64,000 nucleotides of DNA from Paenibacillus baekrokdamisoli (GCF_003945345.1 NZ_AP019308.1:186001-250000); one strand, 5' to 3'; shown: positions 19,517-27,813, numbered from the stretch's first letter. Translations and numbers: made by a program. The notes: generated from the sequence alone by a model not told the origin.

Positions 19517-20518
19517 TTATTGATTCGTCCATTCATCTAATAGATCCATTGCTTTCAATCGGAGAAGCCATGTTTGTTCCATAATGTCTAGCATTTCACG
19601 ACTTCTAGGGCGATTAGGGAACCGAGTGGCCTGCCAAGCCTCCCGAGGCAATCCATACAAGGAAGAAATCAATTTGCGCTCGGTCCTGTCTAAAGGATAG
19701 AGTTCTTCGTACCCTTTTAACAACGATTGTATGAAATCGGGATTAAATTGAGTCGTGTTCATGAGGGCCTTTGCTACATCAACATAGACGGAGCCGATCT
19801 TAATGTGGTCCCAATCGATGATGAAAAGCTGGCCGTCATCAGAAATAATGACATTAGGTGAAGTAATATCGTTGTGTATCAATGCGGGACGGAACAATTC
19901 CTTCTCCAAGAGGTCTACAATCTCCGGGTTCCTTAAGTCGGTCCAGGCCCGATCCGAAAGTCGTTTACAAGATTTTCCGTACTTTTTGTACCATCCGCGG
20001 TTCCGTTCATTCGTTTGGATTGCTTTTGCCATTCGTCTACGAAAGAGACGGTCTTGGATTTGCCAAAATCGGATTTGTTTAAGAGTGAAAGGCCCTTTAG
20101 TGTGAAGGAAACGACTGGATGTTGTATGCAGGGTGGCGAGGGCACGGCCCAGCTTTTCAAAATCTTCTTGGTTTTCCAAATTCCTACCTTTTATCCATGC
20201 GGTTATATAGAAGGGCCTTCCTTGGTTTAAAGTCCATAACGTTCCGGAATTGCTCGTGAGCCATTTAGGCATGTAGCTGAAGCCGCTATTCATCAAGAGT
20301 TGTATATAGTCTGCAGTTGTTTTTATTTGATGAATTGTACTCGAGCGGAGGAACAAATTCCGAATAAAAGGCTTAAGAGCATAGGTTCCACTTTCCGTTT
20401 GTATCTGGACGATGGCGTTTTTTCGGTAAAAGGACGCGATCGAGTCTGAACTCAACGGGATCAGGCCGAAGAGGCGGGTAATTTTGCGAATTCGAGTTTT
20501 TGTATAGGAATTTGCCAC
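19517..20518 (-). CDS. Second APH-fold (CotS-like) phosphotransferase
   Basis: Kinase-fold protein of about 333 aa if it begins at GTG 20518, which has GAGG 6 nt before it. The frame is open up to ATG 20590, but that codon has no purine-rich ribosome site. Visible motifs: YALKPFIRN (nucleotide-binding Lys), AWIKGRNLE, the catalytic loop LIHNDITSPNVIISDDG and the metal-binding LFIIDWDHIKIG. It precedes the other CotS-like gene with a 12-bp gap. Mother-cell expression and a coat role are inferred from family and neighbour only. Confidence 0.85.
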   Translation of the reverse strand: MANSYTKTRIRKITRLFGLIPLSSDSIASFYRKNAIVQIQTESGTYALKPFIRNLFLRSSTIHQIKTTADYIQLLMNSGFSYMPKWLTSNSGTLWTLNQGRPFYITAWIKGRNLENQEDFEKLGRALATLHTTSSRFLHTKGPFTLKQIRFWQIQDRLFRRRMAKAIQTNERNRGWYKKYGKSCKRLSDRAWTDLRNPEIVDLLEKELFRPALIHNDITSPNVIISDDGQLFIIDWDHIKIGSVYVDVAKALMNTTQFNPDFIQSLLKGYEELYPLDRTERKLISSLYGLPREAWQATRFPNRPRSREMLDIMEQTWLLRLKAMDLLDEWTNQ

Positions 20519-20602
20519 GGATAACCTCGCTTCATTCAAGATGGGAGAAAGAAGGATAACGAGAGTAGAGCTATTTGCTAGGTTATTCATTGAGGGGGAA
20601 AT

Positions 20603-20764
20603 ATGTATGGTCTAACGCCACGAGATCAATTAAAACTAAAGCCCGATCATAAGTTTTTCTACTTTTTTGCAGATGTTTTTCCATTACCAATCGTATCCGT
20701 CTCCCTCGAAATACAAATTAGTAACGAATCGCGCTTTCAAATCAATCACGAGAACGTCGGTTGA
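20603..20764 (+). CDS. Small ORF of unknown function (53 aa)
   Basis: Begins at ATG 20603 right behind a strong GAGGGGG, and encodes MYGLTPRDQLKLKPDHKFFY.. ending in NHENVG. I do not recognise it. It is divergent from the kinase genes and followed by a relic of a sugar ABC ATPase. It may be a real small protein, or the N-terminal piece of a broken gene. Confidence 0.35.
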   Translation: MYGLTPRDQLKLKPDHKFFYFFADVFPLPIVSVSLEIQISNESRFQINHENVG

Positions 20765-20779
20765 AAGGGGCAGAGAAGG

Positions 20780-20917
20780 TGGTTGACAGGGGTCTATCGG
20801 AAGGAAGAAGGATTCATTCGGTATAAAGGAGTGGAAGTTGAAATCCCCGATACGAGAACAGCTCAGAGGCTCGGTATCGGCATCATTCATCAAGAGCCGC
20901 ACCTCATGTCGGTTTGA
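20780..20917 (+). pseudogene. Fragment of a ribose/simple-sugar ABC ATPase (RbsA type)
   Basis: The frame reads WLTGVYRKEEGFIRYKGVEV, then EIPDTRTAQRLGIGIIHQEP and HLMS, and stops at 20915-20917. This is the stretch just after the Walker A motif of RbsA/MglA-type ATPases, ending at the Q-loop region (IHQE). The Walker A itself (GxxGxGKST) and everything after the Q-loop are gone. It is a clear relic of about 45 codons, so a sugar importer once stood here. Confidence 0.75.
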
Positions 20918-20924
20918 CAGTCCT

Positions 20925-21638
20925 TTACTTGGCATCATGAAAAATTATACCTAAACTGTACCTTGTTCCTGATGTTATTGTGCTGACCCCGTGCCGAATC
21001 GTGGTCTTATAGTAGCCGCGCGTTCCTAGTACGGGACGGTTATTAGTTGGGAAAATAAGTCCCTCTCCTTGCTCAAGCGTGATCACTTGGCCTCTGCTCT
21101 GTGCTCGTGGGCGCTGCTCGACCAATAGAAATTCTCCCCCTGTATAATCATGCTCTCTTTGATTCAAGGCAAATACAGCCTGAAACGGAAAGAAAACATC
21201 GCCATACAAATCCTGATGCAAACAGTTGTAACCTCCAGCTTCGTATTTCAATATCAACGGAGTAGAGCGTAACTGCCCATGTCGATGACATTCATTCAGA
21301 AATCCCGCCAAGTTGTCTGGATAAACAGCATCACGACTGAGCTGTTCAAGCCACCGATTCGCTGCTGCTGCGAGCTCTGGATACAAGCCATCGCGCAGCT
21401 GCTGCAGAAGATCCGGCAGAGGAGCATCATAATATTTGTACTCCCCAATTCCGAACCGGTATCTGGCCATGTCGATTTTACTTCGGAAGCAATTTTCTAG
21501 AGTATAGGTATGGATGATTTTCTCGCAATCCTTGTTATCCAACAAAGAGGGAATTTTTGCGTATCCATGCTTGTCTAAAGACTGCTGTAGAGAAGTCCAA
21601 TCCAGCTCTGCAATGCGTTTAGCGAGATGATCAGGCAT
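20925..21638 (-). CDS. 2OG-Fe(II) oxygenase in an alkylation-repair operon
   Basis: Cytoplasmic iron/2-oxoglutarate dioxygenase of 237 aa. ATG 21638 follows GGAGG by 8 nt and overlaps the end of ogt by 8 bp, so the genes are translationally coupled. The Fe site is HQDLYGD (HxD) with the distal His in TIRHGVSTI, and the 2OG-binding Arg in GTRYSLGIIFHDA. It is related to prolyl-hydroxylase-like enzymes rather than to classical AlkB. Its position as third gene of an AdaA-Ogt operon suggests it removes alkyl damage oxidatively or serves the same stress; this is inferred. Confidence 0.88.
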   Translation of the reverse strand: MPDHLAKRIAELDWTSLQQSLDKHGYAKIPSLLDNKDCEKIIHTYTLENCFRSKIDMARYRFGIGEYKYYDAPLPDLLQQLRDGLYPELAAAANRWLEQLSRDAVYPDNLAGFLNECHRHGQLRSTPLILKYEAGGYNCLHQDLYGDVFFPFQAVFALNQREHDYTGGEFLLVEQRPRAQSRGQVITLEQGEGLIFPTNNRPVLGTRGYYKTTIRHGVSTITSGTRYSLGIIFHDAK

Positions 21639-22176
21639 CAGAAGAACCTCCAGCAATGAGTGAGCCACTACGCTCCAGTTGTAATAGATTCGTTTTCATA
21701 TCGATGCCACCGCGATAGCCGGTAAGTGCCCCATTTTTCCCAATTACACGATGACAAGGTATTGTGATTAGAATAGGGTTCGCGCCAATCGCGGTGCCAA
21801 CAGCGCGAACCGCAGCTGGTTTGTGGATCAGATTAGCAATGTCTGAATAGGATTTGGTTTGTCCATACGGTATGTCACAGAGCGCCTGCCATACGGCCTC
21901 TTGAAAAGGCGTTCCATGAATATCGAACGGTAGTGTGAAGATTTCACGAGTATGCTGTAAATATTCTGTTAGTTCCTCTGTATAGGGCTTCAGTTTCTCA
22001 TCATCTCGAATCCATATAGGGTCTGGAAACCGAGCTTGAGCCCAATCGGTTAACTCCGAGAAAGGTTGATTGTGAGACCCTACATAACAAAGCCCCTTAG
22101 ACGTAGACGCTATGTGAATGTTCCAGTCAGCATGCGTTAATAAGGTCCAATAAAGTGAATTCGTCTTGTTTTCCAT
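21631..22176 (-). CDS. ogt: Methylated-DNA--protein-cysteine methyltransferase
   Basis: Suicide DNA-repair enzyme of 181 aa that moves O6-methyl groups from guanine to its own Cys. The active-site motif ITIPCHRVIGKNG is present, as are the helix-turn-helix region (TPFQEAVWQALCDIPYGQT) and the Arg-finger segment AVRAVGTAIGANPI. It starts 3 bp after the stop of the AdaA-like activator on the same strand and runs into the 2OG-oxygenase gene. In Bacillus the AdaA/AdaB pair forms the adaptive response to alkylation, and this looks the same with an oxygenase added. Confidence 0.95.
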   Translation of the reverse strand: MENKTNSLYWTLLTHADWNIHIASTSKGLCYVGSHNQPFSELTDWAQARFPDPIWIRDDEKLKPYTEELTEYLQHTREIFTLPFDIHGTPFQEAVWQALCDIPYGQTKSYSDIANLIHKPAAVRAVGTAIGANPILITIPCHRVIGKNGALTGYRGGIDMKTNLLQLERSGSLIAGGSSDA

Positions 22177-22179
22177 TTG

Positions 22180-22818
22180 TTATTCCTCCCTAATCGTTTC
22201 GTTGTGAATCTGGCGGTAAAAAGCTGGCGTATATCCTGTCTTCTTCTTGAAGAGGGTGATAAAATACGGCGTGTTTGGCATGCCGACACTTAAACCCACC
22301 TCGCTAATCGCTTTATCCGAGGCAAGGAGCTGTTCCTTGGCTCTAGCAATCCGCTGCAGCTGTATATATTCCACTGGAGTAATGCCTTTAACCTTCTTGA
22401 AGGTTCGATGTAAATGATAGGGGCTGCCATGACAGATATCCGCGAGGATATTCAAGGTTAACGTCCCCATATAGTTCTTGTCGATGTATTCTGTGACCAA
22501 GGTCACCCATTCGTCGTCGGGTAAGCGCTGACCGGTCGGTTTGCAGCGTTTACATGGACGATACTTTGCGGCCAATGCTTGCTCGGCTGTTTTGAATAAG
22601 CCTATGTTTGCTAATTTGGGCGGTCTGGATTTGCAGGACGGTCGGCAAAAAATGCCCGTGGTCTTAACCGCATAATAGAATTGACCGTCATAGGTTGGGT
22701 CGTTGTCGAGGATGGCGCGCCACTTTTCGTCAGTCAGTGACTCCTGATTTGGAATGTCATTCCTATCATCAACTATATGAAAGACGTGATCGGGTGCTTG
22801 TTCTTTTTGCTTCGTCAT
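22180..22818 (-). CDS. adaA: AdaA-type methyl-sensing activator (Ada Zn domain plus AraC HTH)
   Basis: Adaptive-response regulator of 212 aa. ATG 22818 has GGAGG 8 nt upstream; longer in-frame starts lack one. The N-terminal Ada domain begins TDEKWRAILDNDPTYDGQFY and carries the Zn-Cys set FCRPSC and CKRCKP, whose first Cys takes methyl from DNA phosphotriesters. The C-terminal AraC-type domain (about 115-205) has HLHRTFKKVKGITPVEYI and PYFITLFKKKTGYTPAFYR. Methylation turns it into an activator of its own operon, here with ogt and the 2OG-oxygenase. Confidence 0.94.
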   Translation of the reverse strand: MTKQKEQAPDHVFHIVDDRNDIPNQESLTDEKWRAILDNDPTYDGQFYYAVKTTGIFCRPSCKSRPPKLANIGLFKTAEQALAAKYRPCKRCKPTGQRLPDDEWVTLVTEYIDKNYMGTLTLNILADICHGSPYHLHRTFKKVKGITPVEYIQLQRIARAKEQLLASDKAISEVGLSVGMPNTPYFITLFKKKTGYTPAFYRQIHNETIREE

Positions 22819-22920
22819 GTGATTCACCTCCAATAACATTATACCCTTGACGATGTAGGTAAGTACGCATTTACGAATGTAACAGCAAGATAACGAAATA
22901 GGAGCAGCTGACAAAGACTA

Positions 22921-22972
22921 ATTTTATTGTAAAAAGAGGTTGGAATTTGACGAAAAAATATTACAATAAAAT
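22921..22972 (+). promoter_or_regulatory. 12-bp inverted repeat around a -35-like box, upstream of the ketosynthase-kinase unit
   Basis: ATTTTATTGTAA (22921-22932) and TTACAATAAAAT (22961-22972) are perfect inverted copies 28 bp apart. TTGACG (22947-22952) lies between them and TAAAAT forms the end of the right copy. This is a candidate operator that could loop over the promoter. Confidence 0.55.
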
Positions 22973-23005
22973 ACAGGTATAAATTGTCTAGAGGGGGTCT
23001 TCAGT

Positions 23006-24199
23006 TTGAAGCATAAATCAGTCATTACAGGCTTTGGCGTAAAACTTCCTAGAATTAACAATAGTATCCAACTAGATCAGATTTTGAAAAATGGAATCTG
23101 CACACATTCGATTGTAAATGGACTGGGACCGGGCAAAGAAAGTCTGGTTTGTGGAATCATTGATGAAGAACTGGAGGAAGAAAAGGAAAAAGAATTACGG
23201 GGATATCCAAGAGCAGCCCTGCTTGGAATTGCGGCGGCAAAAGAAGCGATGCAAATGGGTATATTTAACTATCAAAATGCCAGAATAGCTGTTATTATGG
23301 GTACCTCTACCTCAAGTCTTCCTGAAATAGAACGGGGCTCTTTTTTATATAGGAACAACCAATACAGGAAAATAAGTCCGTTTCATGCGGGAATGACCAA
23401 CATCCATAGTCTTTCTTCAGGGGTAGCCAATTATTTTGGCCTGGGGGATGGTAATCTTGTATTTACACTGACCAATGGTTGTTCATCGGGGACGGATGCC
23501 TTATTCCTAGGAAAAACATTAATAGAGAATGGCACTGTTGATCTATGCCTTGTCGGCGCTGCCGAAACACCATTATGTGATTCAGCGATAGCAAGCTTTG
23601 CTAAACAAAAAGCACTCAAATTCAATGCCCAGATAGGAGAAACCGGTAACCCTTTCTCAAAAAAATGTAATACGTTTGTTATTTCAGAGGGAGCTGCTGT
23701 TGTCGTATTAGAAGCAGAGCAGCAAGCGAAGAAAGAGAATAAAAGAATACATGGCTATATTACTGGGGCCGCTGCAAACAATGACGGTGTAAACATACAT
23801 AGAATGGATAACAAGGGCGAAAGACTATACAAAACGTTCGAGGAAGCAGTTGGAAATAAAGAAATCTCGTTTACAAACAGTTTGGCGTTAGGGCTTGATA
23901 TTCAAGACTCCAACGAATCTGCAAATCATATTAAAAAATTAGGTCATCACACGCCGATTACTTCCATAAAAGGCATGATCGGTCATTCTTTCGCAACATC
24001 GGGGGTGGTGCAGGTTATCTCTTCCTTGTTAAGTATAAGAGATAATTATATACCTGGAACCATACTTAGCGATTTTAAAGGCTATGAACATGTTAACATA
24101 GTTAAAGAAACAAGATACTGTGACATCCGACATGTAGCCGTTACTTCTCATGGCTTTGGTGGAAATAATAATACTATAGTCGTTTCGAGAGAAGGTTGA
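23006..24199 (+). CDS. Beta-ketoacyl synthase-like protein with altered catalytic triad
   Basis: Thiolase-fold protein of 397 aa, starting at TTG 23006 with GAGGGGG 8 nt before it. The nucleophile is present (Cys159 in TNGCSSGTD), as are one catalytic His (His327 in KGMIGHSFATSG) and the C-terminal GFGGNNNTIV. The other His, normally in NAHGTGTPLND, is replaced: the aligned segment reads NSLALGLDIQD with Leu293 at that place. Normal two-His decarboxylative condensation is therefore doubtful; acyl transfer or acyl binding is possible. It is not beside fatty-acid genes but is followed after 3 bp by a histidine kinase. Confidence 0.85.
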   Translation: MKHKSVITGFGVKLPRINNSIQLDQILKNGICTHSIVNGLGPGKESLVCGIIDEELEEEKEKELRGYPRAALLGIAAAKEAMQMGIFNYQNARIAVIMGTSTSSLPEIERGSFLYRNNQYRKISPFHAGMTNIHSLSSGVANYFGLGDGNLVFTLTNGCSSGTDALFLGKTLIENGTVDLCLVGAAETPLCDSAIASFAKQKALKFNAQIGETGNPFSKKCNTFVISEGAAVVVLEAEQQAKKENKRIHGYITGAAANNDGVNIHRMDNKGERLYKTFEEAVGNKEISFTNSLALGLDIQDSNESANHIKKLGHHTPITSIKGMIGHSFATSGVVQVISSLLSIRDNYIPGTILSDFKGYEHVNIVKETRYCDIRHVAVTSHGFGGNNNTIVVSREG

Positions 24200-24202
24200 G
24201 GT

Positions 24203-25624
24203 ATGAGTTTCATACTCATGGCAGCAATGTCCTTAGTGCCGCTGCTTTTAGGAATAGCCAGTAAGATGATGTTTAGAATACAGCTAACAAATGCGATGCT
24301 TGTTTTTATGATTTTTATGAGTTTATGGCAGTTCGATGTGAGTGTGCTATACAGCATCGATGTCTTCAATGAAGAAACGATATTTTTTCTGTTTAAATTT
24401 TTCCGAATCGGTTCGATCATGCTTCCTCCTGCTTTTTTATATGTAGGCTATATGGCGCTGAAGTATCTGTCGAAAGAAGAAAACAATTGGCTGAAATGGA
24501 TTATCAATAAATACACAATCGGTGTTTATTATGCATGGTCACTATTCGTTTATATTATCAATTGGACAGACCTTGGTCTCTTGGGTCTTCATAAAATCGT
24601 AGGTTTTGGAAGCGTTAACGTCATTCTCTTCTATCCCATCTATGGTGCATGGGGCCCATTATTCGCAAACCATATCAAACTATTGATTGTTAGTATTATA
24701 TTAACTCTCATGGCGAGCAGAAAAGTAAATGATAGGTATGTGAGATTATTTCTGACAGCGTTTAGTCTAACGTTTCTTCTAACCTATGTCGTTGGTGTAT
24801 TGAATTTAAAGGCAGGTACATTTATTTATTCAAGTCAATTGGCGGTAATGATCTTCTCTATTTTCATTTTCTTTATCTTTATTAAAATGAGTATGAAAAT
24901 GATAAAAGAAACAAATAAAATATGGAAGAGAATAGAACGAGAGAAACAAATTGAAATAAGCACTTTCGGGCTTATTCATGAAATAAGAAACCCTTTAACG
25001 ATAATGAGAGGGTATTCAGAAATGTTGGTAAGTAAAGAGGGGTTGGATGTAAAGACAAGAGGGATGGTTGCTCACATACAAATAGCTGGCACCCATATGA
25101 ACAGCATCATAGATCACTACAATGAATTCATAAACAGCGGAAAAATTAATACAGAAGAAACCGATTTGTTAGAGATTGTAAGAGAATCGATTCAGCTCAC
25201 TTCTATTCGTGCGAAAGAAGCAAATGTATCGATTTATTTGAAAGAAGGAAAAGAAAGTATAGTGAAAATAGATAAAGATAAAATGAGGCAGGTCTTTATA
25301 AATTTAATTAATAACAGCATGGAAGCCATGGAGGGTAAAGGTCAAAAAATAATTAAAATCAGAACGAATAGAAATAACAATGACATCAACATTATTTTTA
25401 CGGACACTGGTTCAGGAATACCCGAGGAGAAATGGGGGCAAATTTTCACGCCATTCCATTCAACAAAAGAGGCTGGCATGGGGTTGGGTTTATCCATTTG
25501 CCAGCGAATTGTACATTCTCATGGTGGAAATATCGAAATATTAAAGAGCAGTGGTAAAGGAACGGAAATAAAAGTTACCATACCCTCCATATATTATGAG
25601 TCCATTATTATGTCTTCTATTTAA
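24203..25624 (+). CDS. Membrane histidine kinase coupled to the ketosynthase-like gene
   Basis: Sensor kinase of 473 aa. The N-terminal half (about 1-230) holds seven or more membrane helices with very short loops, so the stimulus is probably in or at the membrane. A short linker follows, then the HisKA box STFGLIHEIRNPLTIMRGY with the phospho-acceptor His, and an HATPase_c domain: NLINNSMEAMEGKG (N box), FTDTGSGIPEEKWGQIF, GMGLGLSICQRIVHSHGG. No response regulator is adjacent, so it may feed the sporulation phosphorelay like KinB-type kinases (inferred). The stop codon is followed at once by repeat copy A. Confidence 0.9.
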   Translation: MSFILMAAMSLVPLLLGIASKMMFRIQLTNAMLVFMIFMSLWQFDVSVLYSIDVFNEETIFFLFKFFRIGSIMLPPAFLYVGYMALKYLSKEENNWLKWIINKYTIGVYYAWSLFVYIINWTDLGLLGLHKIVGFGSVNVILFYPIYGAWGPLFANHIKLLIVSIILTLMASRKVNDRYVRLFLTAFSLTFLLTYVVGVLNLKAGTFIYSSQLAVMIFSIFIFFIFIKMSMKMIKETNKIWKRIEREKQIEISTFGLIHEIRNPLTIMRGYSEMLVSKEGLDVKTRGMVAHIQIAGTHMNSIIDHYNEFINSGKINTEETDLLEIVRESIQLTSIRAKEANVSIYLKEGKESIVKIDKDKMRQVFINLINNSMEAMEGKGQKIIKIRTNRNNNDINIIFTDTGSGIPEEKWGQIFTPFHSTKEAGMGLGLSICQRIVHSHGGNIEILKSSGKGTEIKVTIPSIYYESIIMSSI

Positions 25625-25835
25625 GGCTCAACACTGAAAAAAGTGCTTGATAAATTTGAAGCATGGTGCGTAGAAGCCCGCTGCGCGGACGGATCATTCT
25701 TACGATCGCTGTTGTCTCCCTATTTCTTGATTCTATCCCTTAGGGGTGGAAATAAGGAGACAAAGGCGAACGCTAACGCTTCTTCAGAACGATTCCGTCC
25801 GCTTCGCTAGGTACTTCGTGATGGCAAGCACTGAT
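25625..25835 (+). repeat. Structured interspersed repeat, copy A
   Basis: About 210 bp running from GGCTCAACACT to AAGCACTGAT, present again inverted at 26593-26804 and as a shorter copy at 40312-40482. It folds on itself: GCGGACGG (25685-25692) pairs with CCGTCCGC (25795-25802), TTGTCTCC (25712-25719) with GGAGACAA (25756-25763), and ATTTC with GAAAT nearer the loop. No credible protein is encoded. It begins right after the stop codon of the kinase gene. Confidence 0.85.
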
Positions 25836-25972
25836 ACTAGAGCCCTTTTTACTAAGCGGGATCCAATGGATAACAGAGAACAGGGTGATGAGAAAGGATC
25901 CTGTATATCGGAATCACAATGCGGAGAAAATAGAAGGGTTATAATGTCTATTGCAAGAAAGCGGAGTGAGTC

Positions 25973-26488
25973 ATGCAGGAAATGAAATTTACGAAAGAAA
26001 CCCGTTGTTTCAAAATATCGAGGGTTTTTCCGACGGATGTGAACAATCATGACACCTTATTTGGGGGTAAACTAATGTCAGATATGGATGATATCGCATC
26101 TATATCTGCTTCCAAGCTATGTCGTGTAACAGCTGTTACCGCTTCTACAGATTCCGTGGATTTCCTATATCCAATCAGGCCCATTGATTCTGTTTCGCTA
26201 GAATCCTTCGTAACATGGACTGGCAAAAGCTCCATGGAGGTATTCGTGAAAGTAATCCGAGAAGACTTGAGAAGCGGGGAAAGGAAAATCGCTGCAACTT
26301 CCTTTCTTACCTTCGTCGCATTGAACGAACATAATAAACCGATCCCTATCCCCCAGATTGTTCCAGAGACAGAAGAAGAGAGAAAATTATTCGAAACCGC
26401 GGAGCATCGGACCGAGATGAGAAAACATCGCAGAGAGGAAAGCAAGAAATTCGCCGATTACCTGGTAACGAAATATCCATGGGAGTAA
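25973..26488 (+). CDS. Acyl-CoA thioesterase, hotdog fold (YkhA-like)
   Basis: Cytoplasmic hexameric-type acyl-CoA hydrolase of 171 aa. The hotdog signature is clear: RVFPTDVNNHDTLFGGKLMSDMDDIASISASK, with the Asn-Asn-His and Gly-Gly substrate loop and the Asp in the central helix, then TASTDSVDFLYPI and ATSFLTFVAL. ATG 25973 has GGAG 6 nt upstream; ATG 25982 also fits. It stands alone between two inverted copies of a 210-bp repeat, with its own terminator. It hydrolyses acyl-CoA to fatty acid and CoA; chain length is unknown. Confidence 0.9.
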   Translation: MQEMKFTKETRCFKISRVFPTDVNNHDTLFGGKLMSDMDDIASISASKLCRVTAVTASTDSVDFLYPIRPIDSVSLESFVTWTGKSSMEVFVKVIREDLRSGERKIAATSFLTFVALNEHNKPIPIPQIVPETEEERKLFETAEHRTEMRKHRREESKKFADYLVTKYPWE

Positions 26489-26502
26489 GCCAAACTATAA
26501 AG

Positions 26503-26540
26503 TCCCCCTGTTTAATTGCTCTGAACAATAAGCCAGGGGG
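26503..26540 (+). terminator. Terminator after the thioesterase gene
   Basis: TCCCCCTG pairs with CAGGGGG across a 22-nt loop, followed by TTTAAA. Confidence 0.7.
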
Positions 26541-26592
26541 TTTAAAGCATAAATATATGAATAAATACGGCGTAATAATGGCTTTAAACATA

Positions 26593-26804
26593 ATCAGTTC
26601 TTGCTATCACGAGTAACCTAGCGAAGCGGACGGAATCGTTCTGAAGAAGCGATAGCGTTCGCCTTTGTCTCCGGATTTCTACCCTTAAGGAATAGAATCA
26701 AGAAATAGGGAGACAACAGCGATCGTAAGAATGATCCGTCAGCGCAGCGGGCTTCTACGCACAATTCTTCGAATTTTATCAAGCACTTATTCTAGTGTTG
26801 AGCC
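26593..26804 (-). repeat. Structured interspersed repeat, copy B (inverted)
   Basis: Reverse complement of copy A with scattered changes, including loop changes that keep pairing (ATCCCTTAGGGGT in A and ATTCCTTAAGGGT in B). Read on the minus strand it lies 7 bp after the stop of the glycosidase gene at 26812, so A and B each sit in sense orientation behind a gene. Confidence 0.85.
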
Positions 26805-26811
26805 GTAGTAA

Positions 26812-27813
26812 TTACTGTTTATCTGGTAACTGTATCGGCAAATTAATCCAAGCCAGACCGATATGACGGTGAAAATGGTCAAATCCAGCACCTTCTACAC
26901 CATCGTAGTAAAGGGCTAGTTTATTGCCTTGACGAAATACGCTAGGTGCGCCAATGACAGATTTTGACCAAGTAGACATACTGCCATCGAATACGAGTGC
27001 TTTGTTATTTACATCCCAGTTCTGAATATCCTTTGTCCAATAAACCCAAATAGCATCGGTATATTCTTTGATCTCGTTTATCCCGACATGATTAGTGAAT
27101 AAAAACCATGTTTCGGTTTCTTCCTCGTAGAATACCGTACTGTTCTCGATCTGTTCCTCAAGGGGGAACAGCGGCTCTGGATCTATTGCCCATTCTCCAT
27201 CCAAATCCTTTGTGCGAGCAACACCAAGGGTGCGTTTTGTGATGTTGTCTGAGTCTAATACGGATGCACTAAAAAATTGCAGATATTCGTCTCCGTCTTT
27301 AACGATTGCGCCTGAGCTTGCAGTGGTGCTGTAATACGTATTTTCTTTCATTCTGAAAGGAATAATATCCTGTTTGATCCATGGGCCGTAAGGCGAATCG
27401 GACTTTGCTTTCATCGTGACATACGGGAAATCCGGTATATCATAGGGATGCTCGCGATGGTAATCTGAGCCGATATAAAACATATGCCAAACACCGTCTT
27501 CAAGGTAAGTTACGCCATATACAGCGCAGCTGGAATCGTCTTCGCCCGCTGCTCCCAAATCAAGAATGACACCCTTTTTATCCCAATGAATTAAATCTTT
27601 ACTGGTTGCGAGATAATTTCTCCAGCCGGTTTTTTCGTCAGAGGCATCATAATGCATGAGATATGTGCCGTCACACTCGAAGACAAGGGGTTCTCTAATC
27701 CCGTAACCATCGAGTTCCGCACTGCCATGTCTTAATACAATGCCATATTCCTCAGCGGGTATGGTTAAATGTGTTTCTGGTCTACCATCTGAATACTTTT
27801 TACCCAAAACCAT
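26812..27813 (-). CDS. Beta-propeller glycosidase-like protein (GH43/GH32/GH130 type)
   Basis: Protein of 333 aa with no signal peptide, so cytoplasmic. Repeated blade motifs mark a five-bladed propeller: GYGIREPLVFECDGTYLMHY, then DLIHWDKKGVI, DGVWHMFYIGSD, SPYGPWIK, EWAIDPEPLF, WFLFTNHVG and IQNWDVNNKALV. Acidic residues at blade starts fit the catalytic pattern of clan-F/J propeller enzymes, but I cannot assign a family. It is divergent from a FadR-type regulator and a sugar importer, and probably cleaves or phosphorolyses the imported glycoside. ATG 27813 has AAAGG 4 nt upstream. Confidence 0.78.
   Translation of the reverse strand: MVLGKKYSDGRPETHLTIPAEEYGIVLRHGSAELDGYGIREPLVFECDGTYLMHYDASDEKTGWRNYLATSKDLIHWDKKGVILDLGAAGEDDSSCAVYGVTYLEDGVWHMFYIGSDYHREHPYDIPDFPYVTMKAKSDSPYGPWIKQDIIPFRMKENTYYSTTASSGAIVKDGDEYLQFFSASVLDSDNITKRTLGVARTKDLDGEWAIDPEPLFPLEEQIENSTVFYEEETETWFLFTNHVGINEIKEYTDAIWVYWTKDIQNWDVNNKALVFDGSMSTWSKSVIGAPSVFRQGNKLALYYDGVEGAGFDHFHRHIGLAWINLPIQLPDKQ

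Noticed and set aside
20684..20938. 84-codon frame on the minus strand
   Set aside because: It lies antisense to the ABC-ATPase relic, which is recognisable on the plus strand, and has no ribosome site.
25746..26050. Open frames on both strands inside and next to repeat copy A
   Set aside because: They follow the palindromic repeat, have no ribosome sites and are not preserved in copies B and C.
25625..26804. Repeats A and B as terminal repeats of a classical insertion sequence
   Set aside because: The enclosed gene is an acyl-CoA thioesterase, not a transposase, and a third solitary copy exists at 40.3 kb.
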